Assembly (NCBI GenBank): GCA_964386865.1
Contig: CAYLUN010000008.1
Coordinates: 1 to 64,000 of the forward strand
Reading direction: 5' to 3'
From: CAYLUN01 sp964386865
Lineage (GTDB): Bacteria; Verrucomicrobiota; Kiritimatiellia; RFP12; UBA1067
DNA: 64,000 nt
Shown here piece after piece: positions 1 through 8,066 of the stretch. Both the position numbers and the translations under genes were made by a program. The notes beneath the pieces are model-generated. The model ran no database searches. It was not told the DNA's origin and worked only from the letters and a program-made list of their open reading frames with translations. How positions within the stretch are numbered: position 1 is the first letter of the stretch; each line of letters starts with the position of its first letter.

Positions 1-1574
1 AGGATCGTCTCCAGCGCCTCGCGCTCGATGACCTTCAGCCCGGCGCGGGACTCCAGCTCGGAGCGCAGCGCGATGCGGTAGAGCAGCGCCACGCTCTCCG
101 CTTCGGGGTTTGCGCCTGCAGGGAGCACCGGCCCGAGGCACGCGAGCACGCGGGGCCGCGCGCTGGCGACAGGTTTCGCGCCCGGCGCGGCGGCCGCCTC
201 TTTGCCTTTGGCCGCGACCTGGTCGATCAGCTTGCGCAGTTCGTCGCGCCCCTCTTGGCTGGCGCTCCGCGCGATGTACTCAGACACGACGCGCGCCAGC
301 TGATCCTGCGCGTTCTGCTGGAGCACGGCGGAGACCAGCGCGTTGGCCGACTTGGGCGCCCCCGCACGCGAGAGCGCGACCGCGTCGCGGATGGCGTCCT
401 GCCGCGCCTTCGCGTCAGCCGCCGGGTCGGTTCCGCGCGTTCCGCCGGCGGGAGCGACCTCGGCCTGAGGGGTCAAAGCCGCCAGCTGCGCGCCTTCTTT
501 CTGGCGCACGAAGACGAACTCGCCGCCCGCGTGGCCGCTGACGGGAAGCGGCCCCATCTGCACCATCTGCCCGGTCAGCGCGGCGACGCGCTCGCGCAGG
601 GCCAAGCCGAGGTCGTTCGCCGAGAAGACCGTGCGGTCGCCGTGCGCCAGGTAGTTGATGACCTGCTGGGCGAAGACGCTGTGGCCGGCCCCGCTGTCGA
701 GCACGGGCTCGAGGCCGCCGCTGGTGATCAGGTAGCGCGAGGGCTTGGCGATGGCGCGCTCGTACCAGGCCTTGCCGCCGCGCGAGCTGAGGGGCTCGTC
801 GCCGCGGAAGAGCGAGCCGCTGTAGCAGGCGTCGGAGAGGACCAGGACATGCCGAGCGCGCGAGGCGTTGATCAGCCGCGTGATGGTCGAGTTCCAGAGC
901 CAGTCCTCCTTGGCCTGCCGGCCGTCGACGCTCTTGCGGGCGTCGGCCGGGATCCAGTAGCCCTCCTGCAGCTTCTCGTCGAAGAAGCCGTGACCGGCGA
1001 AGTAGATCAGGTCCGCGCCGTCGGTGCCGGAGGTGGCGAGCTCGTCCAAGGCGTTCAGGATGGCGGCGCGCGTGGCTTCGCCGTCGAGCAGCGTCTGCAC
1101 ATGAAAGCCGTAGTCGGCGGAGAGCGTCTGGGCGACGGCCTCGGCGTCCGCGCGGGCCGAATTCAGCGTCTGCCAGCCCTCGCCGCCGTTCTTCGCGTAC
1201 TGGTTGATGCCGATGACGAGCGCCCGGTAGTTCGGGAGCGCGGACTTCTGCTCGCCGTCGCCCCGCGCCGCGGGCGCGGCCGCGGGCGGCTCGCCCGCGC
1301 CAGCCACCGGCTCTCGGGTGCGGTTCAGCCAGAGCGCGCCCAGCGCGACGGCGATGATGACGAGGCTCGTGCCGGACGCCACGATGCTCCACGCCCGCGA
1401 CCGTCGGGCAGACGGCACGACGGGGTCGGCCGGCGCCGCCGCGCGCGACGGCTGGCTGGAGGTGCCCGCAGGCGTCGGGGGCACGAGCCCCGCGCGGTTG
1501 ACCTTGTACGCGTTCACGCCTCCGGCCGGCGGATAGTCAGGCATCCTCTTGGTGGTGTTATCGGGTGTAGACAT
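1..1574 (-). CDS. Membrane-anchored caspase-like (C14) protease, 3' end outside window
   Basis: The frame is open from 1574 past the left edge, so 524 residues are visible. The order is a Pro/Ala-rich N-terminus, one membrane helix at about 62-83 preceded by Arg residues (N-in, so the rest should be periplasmic), then a caspase fold. The fold opens with ALVIGINQYAKN and carries the catalytic pair His195 (YFAGHGFF) and Cys250 (LSDACYSGSLF). After about residue 300 there is a helical Ala-rich stretch, and the last visible part (LLYRIALRSELESRAGLKVI) resembles the start of a FlgO/CsgG-like domain, as in the next gene upstream. The ATG at 1574 has AGAAGG five bases ahead and overlaps the end of that gene by 17 bp, which suggests translational coupling. 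Met at 1544 is a weaker alternative. The protease substrate cannot be told from sequence. Confidence 0.85.
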   Translation of the reverse strand, partial: MSTPDNTTKRMPDYPPAGGVNAYKVNRAGLVPPTPAGTSSQPSRAAAPADPVVPSARRSRAWSIVASGTSLVIIAVALGALWLNRTREPVAGAGEPPAAAPAARGDGEQKSALPNYRALVIGINQYAKNGGEGWQTLNSARADAEAVAQTLSADYGFHVQTLLDGEATRAAILNALDELATSGTDGADLIYFAGHGFFDEKLQEGYWIPADARKSVDGRQAKEDWLWNSTITRLINASRARHVLVLSDACYSGSLFRGDEPLSSRGGKAWYERAIAKPSRYLITSGGLEPVLDSGAGHSVFAQQVINYLAHGDRTVFSANDLGLALRERVAALTGQMVQMGPLPVSGHAGGEFVFVRQKEGAQLAALTPQAEVAPAGGTRGTDPAADAKARQDAIRDAVALSRAGAPKSANALVSAVLQQNAQDQLARVVSEYIARSASQEGRDELRKLIDQVAAKGKEAAAAPGAKPVASARPRVLACLGPVLPAGANPEAESVALLYRIALRSELESRAGLKVIEREALETI

Positions 1575-3729
1575 AGTAACCTTCTTTCACGATCGCATCG
1601 GCCGCAGAGGGAATGATGCGCGCCGTACTGGTGTTCTGTTGGATCCTTTCAAGCTGCAGCTGCACGGGCTTTCCTTCGGCTTTGCAGAGCTGGCCGTCGG
1701 CGGCTCCGGCCGCGGCGGCGCCTTCAAACACGAGGAAGCGGCTGTTCTCTGTGGCGCCGTCCATCCGGCCGACGTTCAGCGTGACGCGCGCGCCGTCGCG
1801 GCGCAGCACTTCGCCGGTGATCAGAGGGAAACCCTGCTCGACTTTCAGAACCAAGCCGGCGACCGCGTCGTCGAGCCCGTCGTCAGGGTCGGGGGTATAG
1901 ACGTCGCTGGCGAAGATGACCTCGCCGTTGCCGGTTTCGACGGCTTTCAGGTAGACGGTGACTCCCTTGGCCTCGCTGAAGATCTTGCCCATCAGCAGCA
2001 TCTCCGCCGGAACCATCTTGCCGATGCGCAGCGCGGCTGAAGGGTCGGCAAGATCGGACACGCTCAGGCCCTGCTCGCGGAGCACGAAGTCCCACCCCTC
2101 GTTGCGCTCCAAGAGCCGGAACCGCACGGGCTCGCGCGTCAGCTCGGTCTCCATCGAGCGCTTCACGCGCGTGCCCACCAGCCCTGATTCGGACGGCGTC
2201 AGCGGAGGCACGCCCACGCTGAGGCGGAAGCTGTCGTCCAAATACTCGGGCTTGATGCGCACGACCGTCAGCGCCTGCGACGTCCGGTTGCCGGCGCGGT
2301 CCAGCGCGACGACCTCGAACGCGTTGGTGCCGAGGTCGAGCGGCAGGCGGCGGGCGAAATAGGTTCGGACGGTGCCCTCGTCAGCGGGCTCCAGGAGGCT
2401 CTCGCCGTTGATTGTCACGCTGGCGAGCCCGCCGCCGTCGGCGGCCGTCCCATCCACAAAGAAGTCCTCAACAAACACGCGCGTCAGCGGCTGGCAGCCC
2501 CGCAGGGAGAGCGCCGGGCGCAGGCGGTCGCCGGAGCCGGCGGACGTTTGCGTTGTCTGCGCCGTCAGCCTCAGTGCGCCCGCTGCGCCGCCCGCGCGGC
2601 ACGCAAGCGCCCACTGCTCCATCTGCCCGATCACCGTCTGGCCGGCCGCAAAGCCAAGCCCGCACGCCACCGTGTCGCCGGCGGCTGGCCGCCAGCGGGC
2701 GACCGGGCGGGCGGGCGATTGAGCGAGGGCGGAATCGTTCAGCGGGCACTCGAGCCGGTTGCCCGCCAGATCGGTGGCGACGAGGACCGCGCCGGCGGCT
2801 GGCACGCGCAAGGAGACAGCGACCTCCCGCGACGCGCCGTCTGGCGTGCGCCGGATGGCGGCGCCGTCGGCCACCTCCACGGAGGCCACGCCGTAGTCGT
2901 CGCGGCAGACGCCCTCCACGAGCCAGCCGAGGCCATCGGGGGTGACGCTCCGCACCGCGAACCGCGGCGGCTGCCAGTCCGCGATTCGCACGGCAGACGC
3001 CTCGGTCCGCTGTCCCGCGAGATCCTCCGCGACCACGGCGACCGTGTTGCTGCCCGGCTTTAGAGCCACGCGACGCGAGAACGGCAGCGAGGGGGCGGCC
3101 AGCTCGATAAACTCGGGCCTGCCGCACACGGCGAGGCGCCGGATGCGCCCCTCGCCTGCGGCGGTGCCGCTGAGCACGAGGGAGCGCTCGCGCGTATAGG
3201 CCACCGCGTCGGCGCGGTCCAGGCGGATCTGCGGCGCGGGCATCGCGCGGCCGGCCATCTGCTTCTGGAGGGCGAGGTTCAGGTAGTGCTTCGCGCGGCC
3301 GGACGGCTCTTGCCGCAGGGAGGTCTCGAGGTAATGAACCGCCTGGGTGTAGTCTTGCCGCTCGTACAGGCAGACGCCGAGCTCGCGGTTGGGGAAGTAG
3401 CCCTCCACGAAGTGCAGCCCATAGGTGCGCGCCCGCCACATGTCGCGCGTGTTGCCGAACCGGGCGCCTGAGCGCAGACCCAAGCTGCGCTGGAAATCGG
3501 CCGTCGCCTCCTCGACGCGGTCGTTCTTCAGGAAGAACGTGCCCCGCGCATAGTAGTTCCACCAGTTGTGGTGATAGAGTTCCCCGCCTTCTGATTCCGG
3601 TGCCGGGGCCACACAACCCAGGATGGTCAGCAGCACGCCGGCCAGAAGAACCCACGCGCCGCACGTCCGGGCGCCGCTTTCGGCACGCGCGTGCTGACGC
3701 CGCCTCATCTGTGGCAGACGCAGTCTCAT
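1558..3729 (-). CDS. Lipoprotein with TPR, Ig-like and CsgG-like regions
   Basis: This 723-residue protein starts at the ATG overlapping the anti-sigma stop as ATGA (3726-3729); a longer frame upstream is only read-through. A hydrophobic segment ends in LTILGC, giving lipid-modified Cys39. Residues about 57-155 contain TPR-like helices (for example QDYTQAVHYLETSL). About 160-480 is a run of beta-rich, Ig-like segments with the signature of secreted Ig repeats (LGTNAFEVVALDRAGN). The C-terminal third looks CsgG/FlgO-like (FRLLERN, then VPAEMLLMGKI, then VYLKAVETGNGEVIFAS). It probably sits in the outer or inner membrane facing the periplasm. The layout suggests an assembly or sensing partner of the downstream caspase-like protein. 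The function is inferred, not known. Confidence 0.8.
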   Translation of the reverse strand: MRLRLPQMRRRQHARAESGARTCGAWVLLAGVLLTILGCVAPAPESEGGELYHHNWWNYYARGTFFLKNDRVEEATADFQRSLGLRSGARFGNTRDMWRARTYGLHFVEGYFPNRELGVCLYERQDYTQAVHYLETSLRQEPSGRAKHYLNLALQKQMAGRAMPAPQIRLDRADAVAYTRERSLVLSGTAAGEGRIRRLAVCGRPEFIELAAPSLPFSRRVALKPGSNTVAVVAEDLAGQRTEASAVRIADWQPPRFAVRSVTPDGLGWLVEGVCRDDYGVASVEVADGAAIRRTPDGASREVAVSLRVPAAGAVLVATDLAGNRLECPLNDSALAQSPARPVARWRPAAGDTVACGLGFAAGQTVIGQMEQWALACRAGGAAGALRLTAQTTQTSAGSGDRLRPALSLRGCQPLTRVFVEDFFVDGTAADGGGLASVTINGESLLEPADEGTVRTYFARRLPLDLGTNAFEVVALDRAGNRTSQALTVVRIKPEYLDDSFRLSVGVPPLTPSESGLVGTRVKRSMETELTREPVRFRLLERNEGWDFVLREQGLSVSDLADPSAALRIGKMVPAEMLLMGKIFSEAKGVTVYLKAVETGNGEVIFASDVYTPDPDDGLDDAVAGLVLKVEQGFPLITGEVLRRDGARVTLNVGRMDGATENSRFLVFEGAAAAGAADGQLCKAEGKPVQLQLERIQQNTSTARIIPSAADAIVKEGYYVYTR

Positions 3730-4559
3730 GGCCGTCCTCCAACACCCTCGGCACCGGAAAGCATGTCCAGCTCCTCCGCCATCGCGGCGGCGGACGAGTC
3801 GACCTGGCCCGTGAAGGCCTCCATACAGGAAAAGTCCCCGCTCCACTCGCCGACGGCCCGCCCGCTGCGCAGCCGCGCCTGCACGCACACCGAGAAGGCG
3901 CCGTTTCGCAGCTCCTGCAGCCGCAGCGAGAGCGCCAAGCCGGAGGGCAGCGTCTGCCCGCGGCTCGCGGTCGCCCGCGCCAGAGCGGCCACCAGCGCCT
4001 GCTGGCAGCGCTGCGCCGCCCCCGGGTCGAGCGCAGGCGCGCCTGCCGGCTCGACGGCGCCGCGATACGCGAGCGGGACGAACGTGGGCGTCTCCCAGCG
4101 CAAGCCCCTCGGAGCCATCCATGCGGGCGAGACCGCGAGGATCAGCAGCGCAGCGGCGGCGAGCCCTGCGATGCCCAAGGCCGGGCGGCGGAACTGGCTG
4201 AACCGATAGGCTCGCGGCCAGCGGGCGGGGGCCGGGTTAGGAACCGGAGTCGCAGCGGCCGGCTGTTCGCGCTCCCACGCCGCCAGGGCCTCTTCAGCCA
4301 GGGCCGCGTCGGCGTCCGCTTGCCCGTCCGCCCCGACGAGCCGTGGCAGCGCCTCGCGAACGAGGAGGTCGAGGCGACGCGCCCGCTCGAGCTGGGCACG
4401 CAGCCCGGCGTCGGTGGAAAGGCCCTGCTCCAGCGCGTGGCGTCCAGCCTCATCCAGCTCACCGTGCAGGTAAGCCCAGATGGCTTCGCTGATCTTGTTG
4501 GCGTCCGCTTTCACGTCTTCTCCTCCATCGTCTGCCGACCGGGTAACCGGCCCGGACAT
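3726..4559 (-). CDS. Anti-sigma-like single-pass membrane protein
   Basis: This 277-residue protein lies directly downstream of the ECF sigma gene. Its N-terminus (ISEAIWAYLHGELDEAGRHA) has the helical pattern of anti-sigma N-domains, but the His-x3-Cys-x2-Cys zinc motif is absent. A Pro/Ala linker leads to one membrane helix at about 127-147, then a periplasmic domain of about 130 residues with no recognised fold. The start at 4559 has AGGA shortly upstream. The stop overlaps the next start by 4 bp. The expected role is to hold the sigma factor until an envelope signal arrives; this rests on position and topology. Confidence 0.7.
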   Translation of the reverse strand: MSGPVTRSADDGGEDVKADANKISEAIWAYLHGELDEAGRHALEQGLSTDAGLRAQLERARRLDLLVREALPRLVGADGQADADAALAEEALAAWEREQPAAATPVPNPAPARWPRAYRFSQFRRPALGIAGLAAAALLILAVSPAWMAPRGLRWETPTFVPLAYRGAVEPAGAPALDPGAAQRCQQALVAALARATASRGQTLPSGLALSLRLQELRNGAFSVCVQARLRSGRAVGEWSGDFSCMEAFTGQVDSSAAAMAEELDMLSGAEGVGGRP

Positions 4560-4601
4560 GCGATTCCTGTCCGTTAAGTCGTATGACGCGGGTTATTCTT
4601 C

Positions 4602-4633
4602 CGTAAAAAGTGCCGCCGCTTAAAAAAAGCGGC
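4602..4633 (-). terminator. Attenuator-like hairpin between sigma and anti-sigma genes
   Basis: A 7-bp stem (GCCGCTT / AAGCGGC, 4615-4633) with an A5/T5 loop is followed on the minus strand by a second short T5 run. It lies in the 134-bp gap between the sigma stop and the anti-sigma start. It may trim transcription so that less anti-sigma and caspase message is made than sigma message. It is weak as an intrinsic terminator because the main T-run is in the loop. Confidence 0.35.
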
Positions 4634-4693
4634 TCACTCTCGGCCGCCAAGCCGACAGCGCGGCTCGCCGCACGCGCGGGCGGGCCCGGCCCC

Positions 4694-5311
4694 CTAGACG
4701 TGCCCCGAGGAAGAAGACGCGGCGCCGGTCTGCTCGAGGATCTCGCGCAGCCTGTCCAAACAGCGCGACAGACGGCTTCCGACGGTGTTGACGGCGACGT
4801 TTTGGCGCTCGGCCATTTCTTTGTAGGAAAGGCCTTCCACATAGAATTGCCGCAGGCAAGCCTGGCTGGGCGCATCCATCTGGGCCATCGCCCGACGGAG
4901 GACCGCGACACGTTCCGCACGCTGCAGGGCGTGCACCGGGTCGAACTCGGCGCCGGCCGCGACGTCGATGTCCACCCACTCGCCGTCCTCGTTCCAATGG
5001 CCGAGCGGCGTGAGCCGGTTTTGATCGCGCAACTGTTTGCGCAGCAAATCGATACATCTATTTACGCAGATCTTCCGGACGAACGCCGTCAGCGCTTGCT
5101 CGGACTGCAGGCGCTCAATGGCTTGGACGATGCCCACCTTGATCGTCTGAACCGCATCTTCACTGGTGTGGGAATCAAAATGCCAGCGCGGCCACGCGGC
5201 GATCGCACGGATCGTCGCATCGAAATGGCCAAAGAAAGCCGCCCACGCTCGCTCGTCTCCCGCACGCAGTTCAGCGAGTGTCGGTAGTGTGGTCTCGTCC
5301 GTTTTCTTCAC
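4694..5311 (-). CDS. ECF-type RNA polymerase sigma factor
   Basis: At 205 residues it has normal ECF length. The region 2 helix spans about 20-92 (ending FVRKICVNRCIDLLRKQ). Region 4 spans about 133-192 with a clear helix-turn-helix (LSYKEMAERQNVAVNTVGSR). A linker of about 40 residues separates them. It heads a set of four minus-strand genes, sigma, anti-sigma, lipoprotein and caspase-like protease, which it probably transcribes together with itself. The DNA motif it recognises cannot be fixed from one copy. Confidence 0.88.
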   Translation of the reverse strand: MKKTDETTLPTLAELRAGDERAWAAFFGHFDATIRAIAAWPRWHFDSHTSEDAVQTIKVGIVQAIERLQSEQALTAFVRKICVNRCIDLLRKQLRDQNRLTPLGHWNEDGEWVDIDVAAGAEFDPVHALQRAERVAVLRRAMAQMDAPSQACLRQFYVEGLSYKEMAERQNVAVNTVGSRLSRCLDRLREILEQTGAASSSSGHV

Positions 5312-5411
5312 CGCAAGTAGACCCCCTGCCTGCGACCCTTCGCCCTTCCCGAACCGTCTGACAGACAGGGCGCAAAACCACGATTCCGAGTATTAAATTC
5401 AAAATCGTTGA

Positions 5412-5417
5412 CATTAT
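5412..5417 (-). promoter_or_regulatory. Possible -10 box for the sigma operon
   Basis: The minus strand reads a perfect TATAAT here, about 100 bp ahead of the sigma ATG, but no good -35 box stands 16-18 bp upstream. The plus strand has a perfect TTGACA at 5408-5413 overlapping it, with no matching -10 at normal spacing. The 249-bp gap 5312-5560 separates the divergent sigma and porin genes and must hold both promoters. Confidence 0.3.
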
Positions 5418-5560
5418 AGGGGCTTTTATGGGAAGAAGGAAGCACATTCAAGCGACTTTACGGACAGCCGCGCAATGGTGCGCTGCGTCCTTGTACCGGC
5501 GAGGCCGGCCGGCACGGCGCTGAACCGCTGAACCGACGACGCGCCCACAACGCGGCCAGA

Positions 5561-7363
5561 ATGCGAGAACAAGCGATGAGATCCGACAAGCCAGTCACAG
5601 GGAAGGCCCTGCGGGCGGACAGCGCGGCGAGCGAGCCGCGCTGGCAGGCGGCGTTCATGGCGGTCGTGCTCGCGGCCGCCCCCTCCGCGCTCCGCGCCGA
5701 GAGCATGACGCTATCCACCATCGCGGGCGACGTGCAGATCCCCTTGATTCACGTGGACTCGGGCGGGTCGCTGTTGACGCCTTCGGCGCCATCGGCCCCG
5801 TCGTTCTCGGCCCCGACGATCTTCTCGGCCCCCTTGCCGAGCGGGTCGGGCGCGCGCGCCTTGGGCGTTTCGGGCGCCTTCACGGCCATCGCCGACGATG
5901 CGACGGCGGCCTCTTGGAACCCGGCAGGACTGACTCAGCTTGAGCGCCCCGAATTCTCGTTCGTCTACCGGCTGAAGCAGGAGCACAACCGACACTGGTC
6001 CGGCAACGACGACTACCGCGTCGGCGACGACGACTACTACGGCAGCGCGCTCAACTACCTCAGCGCCGTTGTGCCCTTCCGGCTGTTCGGCCACAACGCC
6101 GTCTTCTCCCTCAACTTCCAGGAGGTCTACGACTTCACGTCGAGCTTCCACGCGGACTTCTCCGACAGCACCTCCAGCATGAACCGCGAAACCAAGACCG
6201 AGAGCTTCACGGACACGGTCACGACCCATTACTCCCTCGACAACGGCTACCTCAACGTGACCGAGTTCCTCACCACCCGCAAGACCACGACGCTCAACCA
6301 GACGCTCTCGTCGTCGACGCTCGGGTCGCTCTACTACGACCAGGTGGGCTCCATCCAGGCGATCACCCCGGCTTTCGCCTTCGAGATCACGCCCACGTTC
6401 TCCCTGGGCATCGCCGTCAATTTCTACCAAGAAGGCCTCCTCGGCGCGAGCGGGATCCGCTCTCAGACCTCCGCCACCTACTCCGGAACCATGGACAGCA
6501 CCGTGACGACCACGGACGAGCGCTCGACGACCGGCACCTACGTTTACGGGGGCATGCTGGATCTCGAGTCGCCAGCGCAGGACATCTATTTCGGAGCGGA
6601 CGGGGACGTGACGCCGTACACCACAACCGAAACGTACGGGGAGCTGACCGAACTCCACTACACGGGCTACTACGACGTCGACGACCGCATCGACGACTTC
6701 AGCGGCATCAACGCGACCTTCGGCGGCCTGTGGACGGTCAACGAGCGTCTCACGTTCGGCGCCTGCCTCGACCTGCCTTGGACAGCCACCGCCCACCAGA
6801 CCAAGACCGTCACCTCGGGCGTCGTCGTGGATGACGCCTTGAAAACCTCCACGACCAGCCGCAGCACGACCAGCAAGGACGTCGAGTTCGAGTTCCCCCT
6901 GTACTGGGCGGTCGGCGCGGCGTGGCACTGGAACAACCGGCTCACGACCTCGTTCGACGTCAGCCAGACCCTGTGGTCGCAGTATTCCTTCAAGGCGGAC
7001 GGGGAGTCCCGGATCAACCCCCTCGACGGCTCCGAGTACGGCGTCAACGCGGTGGCCGACTGCTGGGCGCTGCGCACCGGCACCGAGTACCTGTGGGTGC
7101 TCTCCCGCACTGAGATCCCCTTCCGCGTGGGCCTGTCGTGGGAGCAGTACCCCGCAGTGGACAGGCCAGACCAGTACTGGGGCGTCAGCCTAGGAACGGG
7201 CTTCTCGATCGGCAAAGGCCCGAACAAGCTGGTCATCGACATCGCCTATCTCTACTCGTGGGGCTACGACGTCATGGGCTCGCTCGTCCCCGGACAGCAG
7301 GACAGCCTGGGAACAGACGTGCAGGAGCACGAGTTGTACGTCTCGTGCATCTACCATTTCTGA
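5561..7363 (+). CDS. FadL/OmpP1-like outer-membrane beta-barrel protein
   Basis: This 600-residue protein has an N-terminal export signal (hydrophobic stretch FMAVVLAAAPSAL, cleavage near Ala-Glu). It then shows the hallmark opening of the FadL/TodX/UPF0164 group, GARALGVSGAFTAIADDATA then WNPAGL. The rest is alternating, aromatic-rich, Thr/Ser-rich beta strands, and the protein ends in Phe as outer-membrane barrels usually do. Such porins carry hydrophobic compounds, but the substrate here is unknown. A second Met at 5576 is an equally possible start, and neither has a strong ribosome site. It is divergent from the sigma-factor gene and leads a plus-strand set of three genes. Confidence 0.75.
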   Translation: MREQAMRSDKPVTGKALRADSAASEPRWQAAFMAVVLAAAPSALRAESMTLSTIAGDVQIPLIHVDSGGSLLTPSAPSAPSFSAPTIFSAPLPSGSGARALGVSGAFTAIADDATAASWNPAGLTQLERPEFSFVYRLKQEHNRHWSGNDDYRVGDDDYYGSALNYLSAVVPFRLFGHNAVFSLNFQEVYDFTSSFHADFSDSTSSMNRETKTESFTDTVTTHYSLDNGYLNVTEFLTTRKTTTLNQTLSSSTLGSLYYDQVGSIQAITPAFAFEITPTFSLGIAVNFYQEGLLGASGIRSQTSATYSGTMDSTVTTTDERSTTGTYVYGGMLDLESPAQDIYFGADGDVTPYTTTETYGELTELHYTGYYDVDDRIDDFSGINATFGGLWTVNERLTFGACLDLPWTATAHQTKTVTSGVVVDDALKTSTTSRSTTSKDVEFEFPLYWAVGAAWHWNNRLTTSFDVSQTLWSQYSFKADGESRINPLDGSEYGVNAVADCWALRTGTEYLWVLSRTEIPFRVGLSWEQYPAVDRPDQYWGVSLGTGFSIGKGPNKLVIDIAYLYSWGYDVMGSLVPGQQDSLGTDVQEHELYVSCIYHF

Positions 7364-7433
7364 CGCTGCCCCCGGTTGACGTCCGGAGGCAAGAAGTCTT
7401 AAACTGAAGAACCGATTTCGATGGAGAACTGAG

Positions 7434-8066
7434 ATGACCCGGACAGGAACACGGCTGAGAGCGAACGCGTGGGTCTGGTGCCTGATGGCGCTGGGGCCGG
7501 CTGCGTTCTGCCGTGCGGATGCCGCCGGGCTGCCCGAAGCCGCGGAGGCCGCCATGCGGCGCGCGGCGTCCGCCGAAAGCGCCGGCCGCACGAACGAGGC
7601 CGTCTGCGCATACGAGCGCCTGCTGGCGTGCGACACCTCGTGCGAGTCGGTCGTTGCGCCGCGCCTCGCCCAGCTCTACGCCGGAAGCGGAAACGCGGCG
7701 CAGGCGCTCGCCTGGGCCGCCCGCGCCGCCCGCCGCCACCCCAGCCCCAAAGCCTACCTGGCCGGCATATACGCCCTCCTTGGCCAGCTCGCAGAGTCGG
7801 AGCTCCTGCTGCGGGAGGCCGTCCGCGACGAGCGCGACCCGCTCCGGCGGACGCCCCTCCTGTGGCAACTGGCGGACATCCAGGAGCGCCTCGGCGAGGG
7901 CGATGCCGCGCTCGCCACGCTGGCTCAGGCGCGCGGCGCGGCGGATGACGAGCGCCTGCGCACGACATCCGCTCAGCGACTTGACGCCATGCGCAGCCGC
8001 CTCGCGGCTGCACGGCCTGCCGAACCGGGCGCTCGCCCCCAACCGTCGGCGGAGGACAAACCATGA
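7434..8066 (+). CDS. Exported TPR protein
   Basis: This 210-residue protein has an N-terminal export signal ending near AFCRADAAG. The body is Ala-rich helical repeats of TPR type (for example AGRTNEAVCAYERLL, GNAAQALAWAARAA, GEGDAALATLAQARG). GGAG lies shortly before the ATG. A possible promoter, TTGACG at 7376 with a poor -10 17 bp on, precedes it. Its stop overlaps the start of the giant protein as ATGA (8063-8066), so the two are coupled and the TPR protein probably acts on, or beside, the giant secreted protein. Confidence 0.7.
   Translation: MTRTGTRLRANAWVWCLMALGPAAFCRADAAGLPEAAEAAMRRAASAESAGRTNEAVCAYERLLACDTSCESVVAPRLAQLYAGSGNAAQALAWAARAARRHPSPKAYLAGIYALLGQLAESELLLREAVRDERDPLRRTPLLWQLADIQERLGEGDAALATLAQARGAADDERLRTTSAQRLDAMRSRLAAARPAEPGARPQPSAEDKP

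Noticed and set aside
255..1616. 453-residue plus-strand frame
   Set aside because: It is the antisense of the caspase gene, which has recognised motifs, a ribosome site and coupled neighbours; the plus frame is low-complexity and matches nothing.
5408..5429. Sigma-70 promoter for the porin gene from TTGACA at 5408
   Set aside because: The only A/T-rich hexamer downstream (TTTTAT) is 10 bp away, too close; the site may only be part of the minus-strand -10 region.
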